Below, one piece after another: positions 15,555 through 17,329 of a stretch of 17,329 bases of DNA; the first letter of the stretch is position 1, and each line of letters starts with the position of its first letter. The stretch comes from JBDKTH01 sp964558295. Its GTDB lineage: Bacteria > Planctomycetota > Planctomycetia > Pirellulales > Thermoguttaceae. The notes below the pieces were generated by a model that saw nothing but the letters and a program-made list of their open reading frames with translations, did no database searches and was not told where the DNA came from. Made by a program: the position numbers and the translations under genes. The stretch lies in contig CAZLDQ010000122.1 of the NCBI GenBank assembly GCA_964558295.1, positions 1-17,329 of the forward strand. Direction: 5' to 3'.

Positions 15555-15604
15555 GGCATGCACGGCAGGGCAGGGTGAAATGAATCGTCAGGGAGGTAAC
15601 CCTT

Positions 15605-15610
15605 ACTATA
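15605..15610 (-). promoter_or_regulatory. Candidate -10 box of the large minus-strand gene
   Basis: TATAGT on the minus strand (15610 to 15605) matches five of six -10 bases and lies about 50 bases before the ATG at 15554. The best -35 at 17-base spacing (GTGCAT) matches only two of six, so this is tentative. Confidence 0.3.
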
Positions 15611-15663
15611 CCACGGTCGCGAGGAGGATGCACGTTCCAGGGCGACGGGGGCCAAAGTCTTCC

Positions 15664-15832
15664 TGGCAACTGCCGTGCCAGACATCTTGCCTGAATCGTA
15701 GCATGAGCGGCCCGCTTGTGTGCTGTACGCCAGGCATCTTGCCTGGCGTGCGGAGGCGGCAGCGAAGGCCTCGGGCAAGATGCCGAAGCTACGGCGGGCG
15801 GGACGTCGGCACTGGGATGCCAGGAATCCTTG
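15664..15832. repeat. Cluster of short palindromic (REP-like) repeats in the divergent intergenic region
   Basis: At least three related units share the core GGCATCTTGCC or its reverse. Unit 1, GCCAGACATCTTGCCTGA (15677-15694), is a degenerate copy. Unit 2 (15727-15749) is a perfect palindrome: ACGCCAGGCA, spacer TCT, TGCCTGGCGT. Unit 3, GGCAAGATGCC (15774-15784), is the core in reverse orientation. A worn fourth copy may be GCCAGGAATCCTTG (15819-15832). CTGGCA (15663-15668) with TGCCAG (15676-15681) forms a further small stem at the left edge. The remaining bases of the 424-base gap between the two divergent genes contain no gene I can support; overlapping open frames here are repeat-derived and compositionally poor. 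Confidence 0.65.
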
Positions 15833-15852
15833 TCCCCCGGCAATTCGCACTC

Positions 15853-15881
15853 TTGCTCCCGCAGCGGAGCGGCGTTATAGT
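15853..15881 (+). promoter_or_regulatory. Candidate promoter of the heparinase-like gene
   Basis: TTGCTC (15853-15858) and TATAGT (15876-15881) are separated by 17 bases; they match three of six and five of six of the sigma-70-type boxes. The start codon at 15979 would leave an mRNA leader of about 90 bases. Confidence 0.45.
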
Positions 15882-15978
15882 GCTCGGGGGGTGTGGTTGG
15901 CTGCATGCATCGCAGCCCGAGTTGCTGCGTGGTCGTTTCCGCTTCCGGTTGATCTTTCCGTATCCTCAGAGTGGATCG

Positions 15979-17329
15979 ATGAGTCTTCAGACTTTGTTCG
16001 CGTTGCTTCTGCCGATGATGTTCCTTCTAACTGCGGAGGCGTCACGGGCGGCCGAGCCTGTGTCGACCGATTTGGTCGTAGAGAGCTTCGAGACCACGCA
16101 GAATACCTCAGGCCTCGTGCGGGAAACGACGTTCTTGCGTGAGGGGAAGGTGTGCGGCCACTGGGAGCGGATGGATAAGACTACCAGTGTCAAAGTGAAG
16201 GTGCCCCGGGATTGGAGCCGCTATACGGGGTTCTCACTTTGGCTTTACAACGCCAAGGCCCTTCCCGGTGCATCGTTTGTGATGATTCTCAGCTCGGAGA
16301 ACACAGCAAGCGACGGTTCGGACTACTACGCGTACCGCTTTGACCTGGGCCGCTGGACGGGCTGGAAACACTTTGTGATTCCGTTTTCGGAAATGGGTAC
16401 CGCACGCCAGCCGCGAGGATGGGATCAGATCGACAGCCTGCGGTTTACGGCGACCGGCTACGATCAGACGCCCAATCCCGAGGCCGTCGTCTGCTTTGCG
16501 GATTTCCGCCTGTTGAAGGTTGCCCGCGTCGAGGGGCCCCGGCTGACGGATGCCGAGTTGTTTGACGCGATCAATCTGGACTATCCCGGACTGGAGACGC
16601 TCAAACAGGCCGTCCAACGCAAGGATTGGACGGCCGCGAAACAGGCCTGGCTGGAGCATCTCAAGACGCGTCGCTATCCTCGATGGACGGTTGACTGGCG
16701 CGACCGGCCCGCGCCCAAGCCCCAGGCGCCCGCAGGCGGTTCTGACGGCTGGGACTATTATTCTTGCGTGATCCGATTCGACTGGAGCGGCTGGAAGCAC
16801 TTCCGGTTGGAGAAGAAGGATTTCCATGCAGCGCGCAAGCCCCTCGGTTGGAACTGGATTGATTATGTGAGCTTCACCGCTTCCGGATTCAACCAGACGC
16901 CCAATCCCAAGACCGTGGTCTACTTCGATGATATTCGTCTGGTGGGTCCGCAGAAGACGGTCATGCTGGGCGACTTCGAGCAAGGCGTGGGACAATGGAC
17001 AGGCCTCGAAGCGAGCGACGAGCAGGCTCGCAGTGGGAAACGCTCGGGCAAGTGGCACCAGATGCCTCTTCGCACTTCGATCCGATTGCAGGAGATCCCT
17101 AACGACTGGACAGGATTCGATGCCTTGGAGTTCTGGTGCTATGCGCCCGAGGCCACCGGCGCTACCGCCCGGTTGATTCTCAACAGCGATCCGCCGCGGG
17201 AAACCGCCGCGGACGAGATCTGCAAACACATCATGCAGGGGCACGATTTTGGCCCCGACATCGATTGGTCGGCGGATCCGAATCACTACCGCGAGTGGAC
17301 GTATGCCATCAATCGTTTCTTCCACTGGC
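15979..17329 (+). CDS. Exported heparinase II/III-like protein with duplicated beta-sandwich modules, 3' truncated
   Basis: 450 codons are visible and the frame is open at the right edge. The ATG at 15979 begins a signal peptide of about 24 residues (LFALLLPMMFLLTAEASRA|A); the ribosome site is weak. Residues ~27-180 are a CBM11-like beta-sandwich (SRYTGFSLWLYNAKALPG; WTGWKHFVIPFSEM; QTPNPEAVVCFADFRLL). Residues ~189-243 are helical (LTDAELFDAINLDYPGLETL, DWTAAKQAWLEHLKTRRYP), like the start of heparinase II/III proteins. Residues ~255-323 repeat the second half of the sandwich (WSGWKHFRLEKKDF, QTPNPKTVVYFDDIRLV) and ~327-405 repeat its first half. From ~406, ADEICKHIMQGHDFGPDIDW and EWTYAINRFFHW match the heparinase N-terminal pattern of lowered helices before the catalytic toroid. 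The catalytic part lies outside the window. Substrate is unknown; a uronic-acid polymer is usual for the family. Confidence 0.8.
   Translation, partial: MSLQTLFALLLPMMFLLTAEASRAAEPVSTDLVVESFETTQNTSGLVRETTFLREGKVCGHWERMDKTTSVKVKVPRDWSRYTGFSLWLYNAKALPGASFVMILSSENTASDGSDYYAYRFDLGRWTGWKHFVIPFSEMGTARQPRGWDQIDSLRFTATGYDQTPNPEAVVCFADFRLLKVARVEGPRLTDAELFDAINLDYPGLETLKQAVQRKDWTAAKQAWLEHLKTRRYPRWTVDWRDRPAPKPQAPAGGSDGWDYYSCVIRFDWSGWKHFRLEKKDFHAARKPLGWNWIDYVSFTASGFNQTPNPKTVVYFDDIRLVGPQKTVMLGDFEQGVGQWTGLEASDEQARSGKRSGKWHQMPLRTSIRLQEIPNDWTGFDALEFWCYAPEATGATARLILNSDPPRETAADEICKHIMQGHDFGPDIDWSADPNHYREWTYAINRFFHW

Noticed and set aside
15229..15906. Minus-strand open frame of 225 codons covering the divergent intergenic region
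   Set aside because: It overlaps the start of the large minus-strand gene in another frame and is built largely from the palindromic repeats; composition is rich in Pro, Arg and Ala with no domain.
16234..17325. Minus-strand open frame of 363 codons opposite the heparinase-like gene
   Set aside because: The plus strand has a signal peptide and repeated domain motifs. The antisense frame has none, and its internal similarity simply mirrors the duplicated domain.

Overview
The window looks like a piece of a Planctomycetota chromosome, most likely of the Pirellulales type. This rests on gene content read by eye: a DUF1559 pseudopilin-like protein with the GFTLVELLVVIAIIGILIAMLLPAVQ-type N-terminus (split here across fields) and a C-terminal H-x9-DG motif, followed by a small carboxypeptidase-regulatory-like lipoprotein; several Gfo/Idh/MocA oxidoreductases; a DUF1080 protein; and many large exported carbohydrate-active proteins. 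The DNA is GC-rich, with GTG starts and patchy Shine-Dalgarno sites. No rRNA, tRNA, CRISPR array, transposase or phage gene was seen.

Layout, left to right. (1) 2-1111: GntR/AraR-type repressor, cut by the window edge. (2) 1132-3810: an exported Asp-box sialidase-like protein and an exported beta-propeller glycosidase-like protein, close behind the regulator and probably co-transcribed with it. (3) 3923-5429: the DUF1559 protein and a small lipoprotein, a typical planctomycete pair set inside a sugar locus. (4) 5430-5656: an AT-richer gap holding a 105-bp element with 15-bp perfect terminal inverted repeats. (5) 5657-8470: a 609-residue fusion of a Gfo/Idh/MocA dehydrogenase with a short-chain dehydrogenase, then a second, divergent MocA-like protein 9 bases later. 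(6) 8681-11892: a 758-residue exported protein of no family I recognise and an exported DUF1080 (3-keto-glycoside hydrolase-like) protein. (7) 11988-15554, minus strand: a very large exported protein resembling exo-rhamnogalacturonan lyases (PL26/YetA-like), convergent with the DUF1080 gene. (8) 15555-15978: a 424-base divergent intergenic region with a cluster of short palindromic repeats and candidate promoters. (9) 15979 to the right edge: an exported heparinase II/III-like protein with duplicated, rearranged beta-sandwich modules, incomplete.

Taken together this is a polysaccharide/glycoconjugate degradation locus without SusC/SusD-like genes. Exported glycosidase-like and lyase-like enzymes would release sugars. 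The cytoplasmic NAD(P)-dependent dehydrogenases, including the fused pair, would oxidise or epimerise them. The DUF1080 protein suggests that part of the route may cleave glycosides by the 3-keto (oxidise, then eliminate or hydrate) mechanism. The substrate cannot be fixed from sequence alone: rhamnogalacturonan-like, uronic-acid-containing or amino-sugar-containing glycans are all compatible. The most unusual items are the dehydrogenase-SDR fusion, the unidentified 758-residue protein, the permuted repeat in the heparinase-like protein, and two kinds of non-coding palindromic element.
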